From an uncultured Thermodesulfobacterium sp. (GTDB taxonomy: Bacteria > Desulfobacterota > Thermodesulfobacteria > Thermodesulfobacteriales > Thermodesulfobacteriaceae), in the NCBI GenBank assembly GCA_938091335.1, contig CALLJG010000012.1, forward strand, positions 34,525 through 98,524: DNA of 64,000 bases, written 5' to 3'. How positions within the stretch are numbered: position 1 is the first letter of the stretch; every line of letters begins with the position of its first letter. The notes beneath the pieces were generated by a model. That model was not told where the DNA came from. It ran no database searches and worked only from the letters and a program-made list of their open reading frames with translations. The position numbers and the translations under genes were made by a program. Below, piece by piece: positions 47,281-56,892 of this stretch.

Positions 47281-48900
47281 TTATACATTTCCTTCTTTAC
47301 CTTTTAAAGGACGATATCTTAAATCAGTAGTTCTTTCCTTTTCCCCTGGAAATACTAAAGCATTTGCTACCAACTCGTGAACTCCCGCTACACTAACCTC
47401 TGGAACCCAGTATTGCATAAGTGAAGTAAGTACAGCTCTATCAATAGCACAAATACATACCAAAGTATTTACTCCAAAATTTTTATGCACATATTCTACA
47501 GCATTGGCTCTAGGAAAACCACCTCTCATTCTTATTTCCATATTTTCACCTGCATTAAGACCTGATCCAGAACCACAACAAAAAGTCTTTTCTTTAATAG
47601 TATTTTCTGGCATTTCAACAAAATTATTACATACATGTTTTAAAATAAATCTTGGTTCCTCAAAAAATCCCATTGCTCGAGAAGGATTACAAGAATCATG
47701 AAAAGTCACTATTAAATGATCATTTCTTGATGGATCAAGATTTAATTTATTATGAGCAATAAGATCTGCAGTAAATTCACAAATATGAACTAATTTACTA
47801 TCCTTAGCATGTTCAAAGACTGTTCCTGTAATAGGTGATTTTGGTATTTCTAAGAAATCAATAGGTCCAAACCAAGTATTATGATATTGATGCCATAACC
47901 TCCATTTATGACCACATTCACCACCTAAAATCCATTTCACTTTAAGCCTTCTTGCCTCTTCATATATTTTTGAATGTAACCTTTTAGCCATTTCTAAAGA
48001 ATTGAAATATCCAAAATTTCCTCCTTCACTTGCAAAAGCACTCAGAGTTACATCCAAATCTAAATAATGAAATAAAGCAAGAATTCCCATCATAGTATAA
48101 ATTCCAGGATCAGCAAAATAGTCTCCAGACATAGGTACATAAAGTATTTCTGCACCTTTTCTATTTAAATATTTTGAAACATCTACTTGTATCCCAGTAA
48201 TTTCATAAAAATCAGACATTAAAAATTCTAAATTCTCTTTTAAGGTGTGTGGAGGAATTCCTACATGATTTCCTATATAATAAGAATTATGAACAGGCTT
48301 TAGCCCCCAATCAGTCCCTATACCTAATTTAAGTAGAATTTCTCTCATCATTATAGTTACTTCTGCAGTATCTATCCCATAAGGACAAAAAATTGAGCAT
48401 CTTCTACATTCACTACACTGATAAAAATAATAAAACCACTCTTTTATTACATCCTCGGTTAATCTTCTTGCACCTGCAAATTTACCAAAAATTTTACCAA
48501 AAGTGCTAAACTCACCCTTTATTATAGATCTTATAAGTTCTGCTCTTAAAACAGGCATATTTTTGGGATCGCCTGTACCTAAAAAGAAATGACATTTATC
48601 TGCACAAGCACCACACCTTACACATATATCCATAAAAAGTTTAAATGATCTATGCTTTTCCATTCTTCTTAAAATTTCTTCTCTTACAATATCTTTCCAA
48701 TTTTCAGGAAGAGGCCACTTTTCATCATAAGGTTGCCATTTGCCCATATTAGGAAGATCTAATTCTTCTAAAATCTTAGGATCTATAATAGATAAATAAT
48801 ATCCTTTTTTTAATTCAGGCTTTATATCCATCCAGTGTTTTTCAGGAGTTTTATGTAATTCTACATCTTGTATCAATTCTTCAGGTTTAGGAAGACTCAT
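47281..48900 (-). CDS. dsrK: DsrK, HdrD-like catalytic iron-sulfur subunit
   Basis: A 539-residue cytoplasmic subunit related to heterodisulfide reductase HdrD, thought to reduce the DsrC trisulfide. Two [4Fe-4S] motifs (CVRCGACADKCHFF and CSECRRCSIFCPYG) precede CCG-type Cys domains, with HDSCNPSRAMG and FCCGSGSGLN as the catalytic-cluster ligands. It lies 26 bp after dsrM and 16 bp before dsrJ. Confidence 0.95.
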   Translation of the reverse strand: MSLPKPEELIQDVELHKTPEKHWMDIKPELKKGYYLSIIDPKILEELDLPNMGKWQPYDEKWPLPENWKDIVREEILRRMEKHRSFKLFMDICVRCGACADKCHFFLGTGDPKNMPVLRAELIRSIIKGEFSTFGKIFGKFAGARRLTEDVIKEWFYYFYQCSECRRCSIFCPYGIDTAEVTIMMREILLKLGIGTDWGLKPVHNSYYIGNHVGIPPHTLKENLEFLMSDFYEITGIQVDVSKYLNRKGAEILYVPMSGDYFADPGIYTMMGILALFHYLDLDVTLSAFASEGGNFGYFNSLEMAKRLHSKIYEEARRLKVKWILGGECGHKWRLWHQYHNTWFGPIDFLEIPKSPITGTVFEHAKDSKLVHICEFTADLIAHNKLNLDPSRNDHLIVTFHDSCNPSRAMGFFEEPRFILKHVCNNFVEMPENTIKEKTFCCGSGSGLNAGENMEIRMRGGFPRANAVEYVHKNFGVNTLVCICAIDRAVLTSLMQYWVPEVSVAGVHELVANALVFPGEKERTTDLRYRPLKGKEGNV

Positions 48901-48926
48901 ATTTTACCTCCCCTCTTTTTTATTAA

Positions 48927-49985
48927 TTATTTCTTTTCTAAGATATACCAACTTTGCCATTCATGCTTTTCTGGCTTAACTTCTTCATCAATAGGTATCC
49001 CAGCTTGTTCCATAACTTCTTTAAATCTTTCCTGAAATTCAGCATAAGTTAGATGTTTTACAGGATATTCCCAAGGATTGACATGTCTTACTGCACGATT
49101 ATTATTAGCCATATTCCTGGTAGGACTAAAAAATATACCTATCATGTGAACTAATTTACTAAATGGAAAATAAGCAGCTAAACTTGATACTAAAAACAAA
49201 TGAATATAAAATATAGTTCCTATTTTAGCACCTTCAGGAATTGTTGGATTTAAAGTTGCAAGTCCAAGGGTTAATTGTTTTACTCCATATACATCTACTT
49301 TTATATAATATCTCATTAATATCCCACTTATTACTATTCCTAATATAAGAAATAATGGAAAAAAGTCTGATCCATAAGAAAGATAAGATACTTTAGGATC
49401 AAAAAATCTTCTTAAAAGGAGAAAGATTAAACCTGCTAAAATCAAAATATCTGTAATATATAAAGGAGGAACTCCCAAACTCTGAATAAAGCTATCTATA
49501 TAATCTAATTTCTGAATAAAAACAGGCACAGGATTAGTAAATAACCTAAGATGTCTTAAAAGAATTATAAAAAAAGACCAATGAAAAAGAATCGCTCCTA
49601 ACCATAACCATTTAGCAGATCCATAAATAAGTCTTTTTCCAGATAAATCTGCTCTTAAATTTCTAAATAAGCTTCTAAAAAAGACAATTTCCAAAAACAT
49701 CCTTAAAATCACTTCCCAAGTATAAAAAGGAGACTCTATTCTATCTTTTAAGGTTCTTCTTACCCAAGGAAGACTTTTTTGCTGCCCACAAGTAGCAGGA
49801 ATCTTATAAGGAACAGGTGATCTAGCCCAATATATAATTTTATAAATCAAACCTATTACAAATACTAAAAAACATGCATAGGGAATTACAATACCAAACA
49901 AAATTTTTAAACCTAATACACTTACACCTATCCATGGTATAAATAAAAGAATACATACTAGAATAAAACTTACTAATGCATTCAT
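48927..49985 (-). CDS. dsrM: DsrM, NarI-like cytochrome b membrane subunit
   Basis: A 352-residue membrane protein with several helices related to NarI, expected to hold two b haems and exchange electrons with menaquinone. His residues in LFHWSFFIILLRHLR and YIHLFLVSSLAAYFPFSKLVHMIG fit haem ligation. The C-terminal cytoplasmic tail is charged. It directly precedes dsrK and follows the RsbRD_N gene by 13 bp. Confidence 0.93.
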   Translation of the reverse strand: MNALVSFILVCILLFIPWIGVSVLGLKILFGIVIPYACFLVFVIGLIYKIIYWARSPVPYKIPATCGQQKSLPWVRRTLKDRIESPFYTWEVILRMFLEIVFFRSLFRNLRADLSGKRLIYGSAKWLWLGAILFHWSFFIILLRHLRLFTNPVPVFIQKLDYIDSFIQSLGVPPLYITDILILAGLIFLLLRRFFDPKVSYLSYGSDFFPLFLILGIVISGILMRYYIKVDVYGVKQLTLGLATLNPTIPEGAKIGTIFYIHLFLVSSLAAYFPFSKLVHMIGIFFSPTRNMANNNRAVRHVNPWEYPVKHLTYAEFQERFKEVMEQAGIPIDEEVKPEKHEWQSWYILEKK

Positions 49986-49998
49986 ATCTCACTCCTTT

Positions 49999-50571
49999 TT
50001 AATTAATTTCTTCTGTATTTGTTTTAGGCATACCTTCCATTGGATCATATACTAAACCAGCTCTTTTTAATAATAAATAATGAGCTCTTTTCCATTCTTC
50101 ATATCTAATTCTATCTAATCTTTCTTTATATTTTAGAAAATAATCAAAACCTTTAATAAGTACTGTATTAATTCTGTCTTCCAACTTCAAAAATTCTTCT
50201 ATCCCAAACTTCTTTAATATTTCTTCCCCAATTTCTTCTCTTATTATTTTTTTTAATTGAATAAATAAATACAAAGCTTTAGATGGTTTTTCTTCTTGAA
50301 TAACCCTTAATTGCACAAGCCTATCTAAAAAGTAATCCATTTCCTCCCACTTAAATTCTCCAAAAAAATTATTTATTAATCCCTCAAAAGTTTCATCTAT
50401 TCTATATCCAAAGGGATTTTGAAATCTATCTATTTCTTTAGTAAAAAATCTTTTTGCTTCTTCTCCAAAAGAATCCCAAAATAAAGATTTCCAATGTTTT
50501 AAAATAAACCCCTTTTTACCTTCTAAATATTTAATAAATTCTTTTGATAATAAAATCGAACTCTGTGGCAT
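49999..50571 (-). CDS. RsbRD_N-domain protein heading the dsrMKJOP operon
   Basis: A 190-residue soluble helical protein. Segments KEFIKYLEGKKGFILKHW, NPFGYRIDETFEGLINNFFG and LRVIQEEKPSKALYLFIQLK match the RsbRD N-terminal domain, a globin-like helical sensor fold. Genes of this type precede dsrM in many sulfate reducers, so a regulatory or assembly role for the Dsr complex is likely but unproven. It is the first gene after a good promoter. Confidence 0.75.
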   Translation of the reverse strand: MPQSSILLSKEFIKYLEGKKGFILKHWKSLFWDSFGEEAKRFFTKEIDRFQNPFGYRIDETFEGLINNFFGEFKWEEMDYFLDRLVQLRVIQEEKPSKALYLFIQLKKIIREEIGEEILKKFGIEEFLKLEDRINTVLIKGFDYFLKYKERLDRIRYEEWKRAHYLLLKRAGLVYDPMEGMPKTNTEEIN

Positions 50572-50586
50572 TTTTTAATTCTAAGT

Positions 50587-50614
50587 TTTATATAGAATTA
50601 TTAATAAAAGTCAA
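50587..50614 (-). promoter_or_regulatory. Promoter of the dsrMKJOP operon
   Basis: Minus-strand TTGACT (50614-50609), 16-bp spacer, TATAAA (50592-50587). The -10 ends 15 bp before the first ATG, so the leader is about 8 nt and lacks a Shine-Dalgarno. Long A and T tracts lie upstream (about 50626-50690) and could act as an UP element. Confidence 0.55.
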
Positions 50615-50704
50615 GAGTAATTTTAAAAAATTTTTAGTTTTTTTATTGTATTTTTATAACTTCAAAAAAATTTTTTTTGTTTTTTTTAAACTTTTTAACA
50701 ATTT

Positions 50705-51790
50705 TTAATAATTAAATAATTTATAAAGTTTTCTAAAATACTCTATTTTTGTAAAATCAGCTAATTTTAATTTTTGTAAGATTTCTTCCAATTCTTGAAT
50801 AGTTGTATTATAAAGATTTTTATTTAATTTATAAGGTTGACCATCTTTTCCACCATGAGCATAGCTATAAATTACAGGATCTTTCCTTGAAGCTTTTACA
50901 TTATAAATTAATTCAGAAGTTAAAGTTAATGCTCTTAAAGCCTTGGCACCTATTCCAGGTATTAAAAGGAGATCTTTAAATTCAGAAGGTAAATTTTGAT
51001 AAGTTTTTTCCCAAATTTTTTTTAAAGATTGATATGAAAAATCCTGAGGATTTAAATAATGATCTTTTTTAAATATAAGATAGGTTTTGGGGGTTAATTC
51101 TTTTAATATTTTACTAAAATCTTCCCTTAATAAATTTATAATTGAAACCTGGGCAGGTTCACTTTCAGAAGCTACAAGATTAAGAACTTCTTTTTTTCTT
51201 ATACAAGAGACTATTCCTGTATGCGGTTCTTTACACAAATTTATAATTTTTTCGCTATACCAATGATATCTTCTTGCATAGCAAGTTTTTTCATCCATTC
51301 CCTGTTGAACAACACCCCAGTATCCATCTTTTGAAAAAATAAAAAGATGAAAATAAAGTTGAAAACCATCTTGTATAGCATTATTATCAATTCTTGCAGT
51401 AAGACGACTTAAAGTCAGAAATTTTTCAGCTTTTTGAGGAAGTGCTTCTTTTTCACCCCAATAAATTATTTCTTCTGGAGTTTTTAAGGCTTTTTTCCCT
51501 TTTCCTCCACAAATATATATACCTAATTCTTTAAAATAAGGTTTTAATGCTTCCTTTATTGCTCCTCCTACTGTAGTGGTTAAACCTGAAGAATGCCAAT
51601 CAAAACCCAATAAACACCCCAAGGCTTGAAACCAAAAAGGATCTGTTAACCTCTTTATTAATTCTTTTGATCCAAACTCTCGGTACACTAAAAGTAAAAT
51701 AGATCTGCTCAATCTTACCATTTTCTCAAAAAGCCAAGATGGGCATTTACCACCATGTAAAGGAAGATCAACTATATTTTTAATAATCAT
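50705..51790 (-). CDS. DUF763 family protein
   Basis: A 361-residue protein of the DUF763 family found in archaea and thermophilic bacteria. Typical segments are DLPLHGGKCPSWLFEKMV, PFWFQALGCLLGFDWHSSG, RLTARIDNNAIQDGFQLYFH, GYWGVVQQGM and PHTGIVSC. The region LLLIPGIGAKALRALTLTSEL resembles a helix-hairpin-helix motif, which hints at nucleic-acid binding. The stop region precedes the dsr promoter. It overlaps pyrF by 4 bp. No biochemical function is known to me. Confidence 0.85.
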   Translation of the reverse strand: MIIKNIVDLPLHGGKCPSWLFEKMVRLSRSILLLVYREFGSKELIKRLTDPFWFQALGCLLGFDWHSSGLTTTVGGAIKEALKPYFKELGIYICGGKGKKALKTPEEIIYWGEKEALPQKAEKFLTLSRLTARIDNNAIQDGFQLYFHLFIFSKDGYWGVVQQGMDEKTCYARRYHWYSEKIINLCKEPHTGIVSCIRKKEVLNLVASESEPAQVSIINLLREDFSKILKELTPKTYLIFKKDHYLNPQDFSYQSLKKIWEKTYQNLPSEFKDLLLIPGIGAKALRALTLTSELIYNVKASRKDPVIYSYAHGGKDGQPYKLNKNLYNTTIQELEEILQKLKLADFTKIEYFRKLYKLFNY

Positions 51791-52512
51791 CTATTCCCCA
51801 AAGCTTTTTTAATTTCATCTATTATTTTTTCACAAACTTTTTCAGGGTAAATAGCTTCTCTTATAGGTCTTCCTATTATTAAATAATCTGCTCCAGCAAT
51901 TATCGCTTCATAGGGAGTAGCTGTTCTTATTTGATCATTTTCTAAATTTTCCCATCTTATTCCTGGTACAAAAGTGACCAATTCTGGAAAAAATTCTTTT
52001 ATTTTATTTACTTCTTTTGCTGAACACACTACACCATCACATCCAGCTTTATAAGCAAGTTTTGCTAAATTAAATACTAATTCTTTTGTATCTCTTGCAA
52101 GTTCAGAATTAAAACCTAATTCCATTAAGTCTGCTCTATCAAGTGAAGTTAAAATGGTAATTCCAACTATTTTTAAATTGTTATAAGCTGCTTTTACCAC
52201 ACTTTTTAATGCTAAAGTTCCTGAAAGTATATGCACAGTGACCCAATCTACTCCCAAACTTGAGATCACTTTAATAGTCTTTGAAAGGGTATTAGGAATA
52301 TCGTAAAGTTTTAAATCCAGAAAGAGTTTATTAGTAGTTCTTATTTTAATTTCCTCAATTACTTTAGGACCAAGACTTGTAAATAATTCTAATCCAATTT
52401 TATATACTCCAACTAAATTATCTAATTTATCTATCCATGTTAGAGCTTCCTTTAAAGTAGAAACATCTAAAGGAAAAACTATTATATCCTTAGGAGTTAA
52501 ATTATTCTTCAT
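51787..52512 (-). CDS. pyrF: Orotidine 5'-phosphate decarboxylase
   Basis: A 241-residue TIM-barrel enzyme for the last step of UMP synthesis. The catalytic charged network is seen in LFLDLKLYDIPNTLSKTI, and phosphate binding in VPGIRWE and IIGRPIREAIYP. Overlaps nrdR by 11 bp and DUF763 by 4 bp, so the three genes are one unit. Confidence 0.95.
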   Translation of the reverse strand: MKNNLTPKDIIVFPLDVSTLKEALTWIDKLDNLVGVYKIGLELFTSLGPKVIEEIKIRTTNKLFLDLKLYDIPNTLSKTIKVISSLGVDWVTVHILSGTLALKSVVKAAYNNLKIVGITILTSLDRADLMELGFNSELARDTKELVFNLAKLAYKAGCDGVVCSAKEVNKIKEFFPELVTFVPGIRWENLENDQIRTATPYEAIIAGADYLIIGRPIREAIYPEKVCEKIIDEIKKALGNR

Positions 52513-52954
52513 GACTGAGTTCTTTAATTTGCGTTATAAATTCTCCTAAATCTTTAAATTCTTTATATACTGAAGCAAATCTTATATAGGCAACTTTATC
52601 CCATTCTTTTAAGGCTGATATTACTCTTTCTCCTATATATTGAGAAGATATTTCTTTTTCTCCTTTCTGAATCAAATCTAATTCTAATTCATTTATAAAT
52701 TTTTTAATAGTATCTTCACTAATAGGCCTTTTATGACAAGCTTTTCTTATACCAGAAAGTAATTTTTCTCTATTATAAGGCTCTCTTCTTCCATCTTTTT
52801 TTACTACCATTATATCAAGCTCCAATCTTTCATAAGTAGTAAATCTGTAGCCACATTTACTACATTCTCTTCTTCTTCTTATAGAAAAACCATCCTCTAT
52901 AATTCTAGAATCTATTACTTTGGTTTCTAATTCTTTACATTTAGGACATTTCAT
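52502..52954 (-). CDS. nrdR: Transcriptional repressor NrdR
   Basis: A 150-residue ribonucleotide reductase regulator. The zinc ribbon is CPKCKELETKVIDSR and CSKCGYRFTTYER, followed by the ATP-cone with VVKKDGRREPYNREKLLSGIRKAC. It senses ATP/dATP and represses nrd genes. First gene of the nrdR-pyrF-DUF763 unit, with an extended -10 promoter close to its ATG. Confidence 0.95.
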   Translation of the reverse strand: MKCPKCKELETKVIDSRIIEDGFSIRRRRECSKCGYRFTTYERLELDIMVVKKDGRREPYNREKLLSGIRKACHKRPISEDTIKKFINELELDLIQKGEKEISSQYIGERVISALKEWDKVAYIRFASVYKEFKDLGEFITQIKELSHEE

Positions 52955-52967
52955 AAATTTTTTTATT

Positions 52968-52976
52968 ATTATACCA
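52968..52976 (-). promoter_or_regulatory. Extended -10 promoter for nrdR
   Basis: Minus-strand TGG followed by TATAAT (52976-52968) ends 13 bp before the nrdR ATG. No good -35 is seen; the TGN extension may compensate. Another very short leader. Confidence 0.45.
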
Positions 52977-53090
52977 TTTTTTGAAATTTTGAGAAAAAAA
53001 AATCTCTGTTATTTCTAATGTGAAGTCACAGTTAATTACTATTTTGAAATGTCACATAAGGGGTGTGGCATGCCCTGTCCTGGTCAAATG

Positions 53091-53172
53091 TTTTAATCGT
53101 AGGGGCAAAGCAAGACAGGCCCAAATGGTTTTAGTCGTAGGAGCTGGGCTTGCCCAGCCCAATAGGGTTTTT
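53091..53172. repeat. GC-rich palindromic repeats, left of the phosphate operon
   Basis: Two copies of a unit beginning TTTTARTCGTAGG (53091 and 53129, period 38 bp). The second contains the palindrome GCTGGGCTTGCCCAGC (53143-53158). Related copies lie to the right of phoR. They stand out in AT-rich DNA and look like REP-type or non-autonomous element remnants. The rest of the 320-bp gap between nrdR and pstS holds a small inverted repeat TGTGAAGTCACA (53019-53030) and the Pho-box region; no gene is seen. Confidence 0.6.
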
Positions 53173-53192
53173 GGGTAGCCCGAAATGGAATT

Positions 53193-53220
53193 TTAACATT
53201 CCTTCAACATTTTCATAATA
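53193..53220 (+). promoter_or_regulatory. Candidate PhoB/PhoP box upstream of pstS
   Basis: TTAACA (53193-53198) and TCAACA (53204-53209) repeat with an 11-bp period, followed by TTTCATAATA (53211-53220). Direct repeats with an 11-bp period are the usual layout of Pho boxes, and the operon encodes its own PhoB. The site lies about 55-80 bp before the pstS ATG. Confidence 0.4.
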
Positions 53221-53274
53221 ATCTTTTAACTATAGGATTATATCTTCTTGGTAAAAACAAAAGGAGGTGTAAGT

Positions 53275-54285
53275 ATGGTTAAGTCAAAAAAGTTGTTCAA
53301 GGTTTCCGCTCTTTTGGTAGGATTGGGAATTTTAGGTGCAAGCTCTCTCAGTTCAGCCTCATCTCTCATCAAAGTGGATGGCTCTTCAACAGTTTATCCT
53401 ATCACTGAAGGAGTGGCTGAAGAGTTCCAGAAAGTTAAAAAGGGAGCTGTAAAGGTAACAGTAGGAATTTCTGGCACAGGTGGTGGTTTTAAAAAGTTTT
53501 GCAGAGGTGAGACTGATATAAGCGATGCCTCAAGGCCGATTTTGAAAAAGGAAATGGAAGAATGCAAAAAAAATGGCATTGAATATATTGAATTGCCAGT
53601 AGCTTATGATGGACTTTCAGTGGTGGTCAATCCTAAAAATAAATGGGCTGACTGTATGACTGTTGAGCAACTAAAAAAGATTTGGAAGCCTGAATCTCAA
53701 GGAAAAAAGTTTTATTGGTCAGATTTTAATCCCAAATGGCCAAAAGAGGAAATAAAGCTCTGTGGTCCAGGTTCTGATTCTGGAACCTTTGATTATTTTA
53801 CCGAAGCCATTGTGGGAAAGGCCAAGGCACAAAGAGGAGATTATACTGCCTCTGAAGATGATAATGTTTTAGTGCAATTTGCTCAGAGAGAAAAGGGAGC
53901 CCTTTGTTACTTTGGTTTAGCCTATGTAGAAGAAAATAAGGGTAAAATTAAGCCCATTGCTATTAAGAATCCAAAGACTGGAAAATGTGTGCATCCCACT
54001 TTAGAGACAGTTAAATCTGGGGAATACCAACCACTCTCAAGACCTCTATTTATCTATGTCAATGTAAAATCCTTGGAGAGACCAGAAGTAAAAGAATTTA
54101 TAGATTTTTATCTAAAGAATGCAGGCAAAATATCCAAACAGGTAGGTTATATTCCCTTGCCAGACAAAGCCTATGAGTTAGCAAGGAAGCGCTTTGAAAA
54201 AAGAGAAAAGGGTACAGTCTTTGGTGGTGAGCCTGAGGTAGGATTAACTGTAGAGGAATTACTTAAAAGAGAAGCTAAACATTAG
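53275..54285 (+). CDS. pstS: Phosphate ABC transporter substrate-binding protein
   Basis: A 336-residue periplasmic phosphate-binding protein. A signal peptide ([19 protein letters not shown], cleaved near SSASS) leads to [19 protein letters not shown] and [20 protein letters not shown], the phosphate-binding loops, and [16 protein letters not shown]. The ATG at 53275 is chosen because AAAGGAGGTG lies directly upstream; an earlier GTG frame would add nine non-signal residues containing that site. First gene of pstSCAB-phoU-phoB-phoR. Confidence 0.96.
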   Translation: MVKSKKLFKVSALLVGLGILGASSLSSASSLIKVDGSSTVYPITEGVAEEFQKVKKGAVKVTVGISGTGGGFKKFCRGETDISDASRPILKKEMEECKKNGIEYIELPVAYDGLSVVVNPKNKWADCMTVEQLKKIWKPESQGKKFYWSDFNPKWPKEEIKLCGPGSDSGTFDYFTEAIVGKAKAQRGDYTASEDDNVLVQFAQREKGALCYFGLAYVEENKGKIKPIAIKNPKTGKCVHPTLETVKSGEYQPLSRPLFIYVNVKSLERPEVKEFIDFYLKNAGKISKQVGYIPLPDKAYELARKRFEKREKGTVFGGEPEVGLTVEELLKREAKH

Positions 54286-54294
54286 GGATTAAGA

Positions 54295-55212
54295 ATGAAG
54301 GTTGAGACCAAAAAGAAGCTGGATATAGTTTTTAAGGCCTTTCTTATCATAACCAGTCTCTCTTCTATTTTGGTGACCTTTGCTATTGTTCTTGCCTTGA
54401 TAGAGGATACAATTAGATTCTTTGTGCATCCAGAGGGTGGGGGGTTCCCCACCTCCCTTTTCAGATTCTTCACGGAAACAGAGTGGACACCCACTTTTGT
54501 CACCAAAAAAATTGGGATCTGGCCACTACTTGCTGGAACCTTTCTAATTGCTTCCATAGCAATGATTGTCTCCATACCCTTGGGTTTGATAATTGCTGTC
54601 TACTTGAGTGAATTTGCCTCTTGGAGAGTAAGAGAGGCTATAAAACCCTGGTTAGATTTTTTAGAGGCTGTACCTACCGTGGTCTATGGCTATTTTGCCC
54701 TTTTAGCGGTGACGCCTCTACTACAATGGATCTTTAGATTCTTTGGCATTGAGATGGAAGGTATGAATGCTCTATCTCCAGGGATTGTCCTTGGAATAAT
54801 GATATTACCCTTTACGGCTTCTATGGTTGAGGATTCAATTAGAGGTGTGCCTCAATATTTGAGAGAGGCCTCTTATGCCTTAGGGGCAAGTAAACTTAGA
54901 ACCGCCTTTGAGGTTGTAGTACCTGCTGCTAAATCTGGAATACTTGCTTCCTATCTCCTTGGAATTTCAAGGGCTTTAGGAGAAACTATGGTTGTTGCCA
55001 TAGCGGCTGGAATGTATCCTAATCTTACTATCAATCCCCTTGAGCCTGTTCAAACCATTACTGGATATATCGTACAGGTAGCCTTAGGGGACTTACCCTT
55101 CTTATCTTTTGAGTATCTCTCAATATTTGCAGCAGGCTTTATGCTCTTTCTTATTACCCTCTTTTTTAATCAACTGGCTGTTTATTTTAAATCAAAAATA
55201 GAGAGGTATTAA
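54295..55212 (+). CDS. pstC: Phosphate ABC transporter permease PstC
   Basis: A 305-residue inner-membrane permease with about six helices. The ATPase-contact loop is visible as [24 protein letters not shown], broken by the EAA signature, and the segment EAVPTVVYGYFAL is typical. Follows pstS by 9 bp. Clearly GC-richer than genes before 53 kb. Confidence 0.95.
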   Translation: MKVETKKKLDIVFKAFLIITSLSSILVTFAIVLALIEDTIRFFVHPEGGGFPTSLFRFFTETEWTPTFVTKKIGIWPLLAGTFLIASIAMIVSIPLGLIIAVYLSEFASWRVREAIKPWLDFLEAVPTVVYGYFALLAVTPLLQWIFRFFGIEMEGMNALSPGIVLGIMILPFTASMVEDSIRGVPQYLREASYALGASKLRTAFEVVVPAAKSGILASYLLGISRALGETMVVAIAAGMYPNLTINPLEPVQTITGYIVQVALGDLPFLSFEYLSIFAAGFMLFLITLFFNQLAVYFKSKIERY

Positions 55213-55279
55213 GGCGACGAGCGTTAAAACTTGGGAAAAAATCTTTCACGGTTTAGGTATCTTTTGTGTAATTTTTACT

Positions 55280-56089
55280 ATGATTTTTCTTTTTTCCGTA
55301 GCCTTAAAACTTTTTTTAGACGGAATGCACAGAATCTTTAAGCTAAAATTTTATACTTCCTTTCCCTCAAGGTTTCCGGAGGAGGCTGGTATTCTCTCTG
55401 CTTGGGTTGGGACTTTGTATGTAATGGTTGGAGCAATTTTTTGGGCAATTTTGTTAGGGGTGCCTGCGGGAATATACTTAGAGGAGTTTGGAGGAAAGGG
55501 TAAATTAGCACGCATAATTGAGGCAAATATTACTAATCTTTCAGCGGTACCTTCTATTGTTTATGGACTCCTGGCTTTGGGAATTTTTGTTTACAGGCTA
55601 AATTTTGGTGAAAGCATTCTAACAGCAGGGCTTACTCTGGGTTTGCTTATGCTTCCAGTAATAGTAGTAGCAACAAGAGAGTCCTTAAGAAGGATTCCAA
55701 GAGCCATAAGAGAGGCCTCCTATGCCTTGGGATCTACGCATTATGAATTAGTTTTTCACCACCTCCTTCCCTATTCCATAGGTGGAATCTTAACAGGGGT
55801 TATCATAGCAACATCACGTGCCATCGGAGAGACAGCTCCTTTACTTACAATAGGAGCACTTACTTTTATTGCTTTTTTACCACCTGCTCCATGGAAAGAT
55901 CTAATCGGAATGCTCAAATCTCCCTTTACAGTGCTACCCATACAGATGTTTAACTGGGTTTCAAGACCTCAAGAGGCCTTTCACCAAAATGCAGCTGCCG
56001 CAGGATTTGTGTTGCTTGTTCTTTGTTTAGTCCTTAATTCTCTCAGCTATTATTTAAGATATAAAGTAAGAAGAAAATATTACTGGTAA
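55280..56089 (+). CDS. pstA: Phosphate ABC transporter permease PstA
   Basis: A 269-residue permease from the first in-frame [29 protein letters not shown] is the EAA loop and [19 protein letters not shown] the conserved helix. The same frame is open back to 55202 and reads [20 protein letters not shown] directly before this ATG, which looks like the missing start of the first membrane helix. No ATG, GTG or TTG exists in that stretch. An ATT at 55208 overlapping the pstC stop is the best non-standard candidate, so the true start is probably upstream. No Shine-Dalgarno precedes the ATG at 55280. Confidence 0.9.
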   Translation: MIFLFSVALKLFLDGMHRIFKLKFYTSFPSRFPEEAGILSAWVGTLYVMVGAIFWAILLGVPAGIYLEEFGGKGKLARIIEANITNLSAVPSIVYGLLALGIFVYRLNFGESILTAGLTLGLLMLPVIVVATRESLRRIPRAIREASYALGSTHYELVFHHLLPYSIGGILTGVIIATSRAIGETAPLLTIGALTFIAFLPPAPWKDLIGMLKSPFTVLPIQMFNWVSRPQEAFHQNAAAAGFVLLVLCLVLNSLSYYLRYKVRRKYYW

Positions 56090-56112
56090 TCATTAGGAGG
56101 GGGAATATAAAG

Positions 56113-56880
56113 ATGGATGAGACTCTTAAGCTTAAAGTAGAAAATCTTAATTTTTATTATGGTTCTTTTCATGCACTGAAGAACATCAACCTTCCTATTC
56201 CTTCCAGAAAGATAACAGCCATAATTGGACCATCGGGATGTGGAAAAAGTACCCTTTTAAGATGTTTTAATCGAATGCATGATCTCTATGCTAATGTTCG
56301 TTATGAGGGAGCTATCTATCTTTATCCTGATAGATTAAATATAATTAGTAAAGGCACTGATCCTCTCTATGTGCGCAGAAGGATTGGTATGGTTTTTCAA
56401 AAACCCAATCCTTTTCCAAAATCTATTTATGAAAATATTGCTTATGGGCTAAGAATTAACGGTATAAAGGATAAAAAAGTAATAGATGAAAAGGTAGAGA
56501 AGGCACTCAGAGATGCTGGCTTGTGGGAGGAGGTAAAGGATAGGCTCTCAGCGAATGCTTATTCACTCTCCGGAGGGCAACAGCAGAGACTTTGTATTGC
56601 AAGAGCCATAGCTGTAGAACCAGAAGTTATTCTCTTTGATGAGCCCACCTCTGCCCTTGACCCCATCTCTACAGGTAGAATAGAGGACCTATTAGTAGAA
56701 TTGAAAAACAAATTGACCATAGTCATAGTTACTCACAATATGCAGCAAGCGGCTCGTATCTCAGATTTCACTGCCTTTATGTACCTGGGTGAACTAATTG
56801 AATTTGATGTAACAGAGAAGCTTTTTACTAACCCAGCTAAAAAATTGACTGAGGAGTACATTACTGGACGTTTCGGCTAA
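56113..56880 (+). CDS. pstB: Phosphate ABC transporter ATPase
   Basis: A 255-residue ATPase with Walker [11 protein letters not shown]-loop [11 protein letters not shown], signature LSGGQQQRL, Walker B VILFDEP and [20 protein letters not shown] precedes the ATG. It drives PstCA. Confidence 0.97.
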   Translation: MDETLKLKVENLNFYYGSFHALKNINLPIPSRKITAIIGPSGCGKSTLLRCFNRMHDLYANVRYEGAIYLYPDRLNIISKGTDPLYVRRRIGMVFQKPNPFPKSIYENIAYGLRINGIKDKKVIDEKVEKALRDAGLWEEVKDRLSANAYSLSGGQQQRLCIARAIAVEPEVILFDEPTSALDPISTGRIEDLLVELKNKLTIVIVTHNMQQAARISDFTAFMYLGELIEFDVTEKLFTNPAKKLTEEYITGRFG

Positions 56881-56892
56881 AGGGAGGCTGTT

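Noticed and set aside
50660..50682. A-tract/T-tract palindrome upstream of the dsr promoter as a terminator
   Set aside because: A run of A followed directly by T leaves no loop and no GC stem; more likely an AT-rich promoter-upstream tract.
53019..53057. CRP/FNR-type operator (TGTGAAGTCACA and ATGTCACAT)
   Set aside because: Half-site spacing is 2 bp rather than the 6 bp (CRP) or 4 bp (FNR) expected, and neither flanking gene is a likely target.
54282..54575. 97-codon minus-strand open frame across the pstC start
   Set aside because: Opposite clear pstC coding sequence, with low-complexity, non-family translation.
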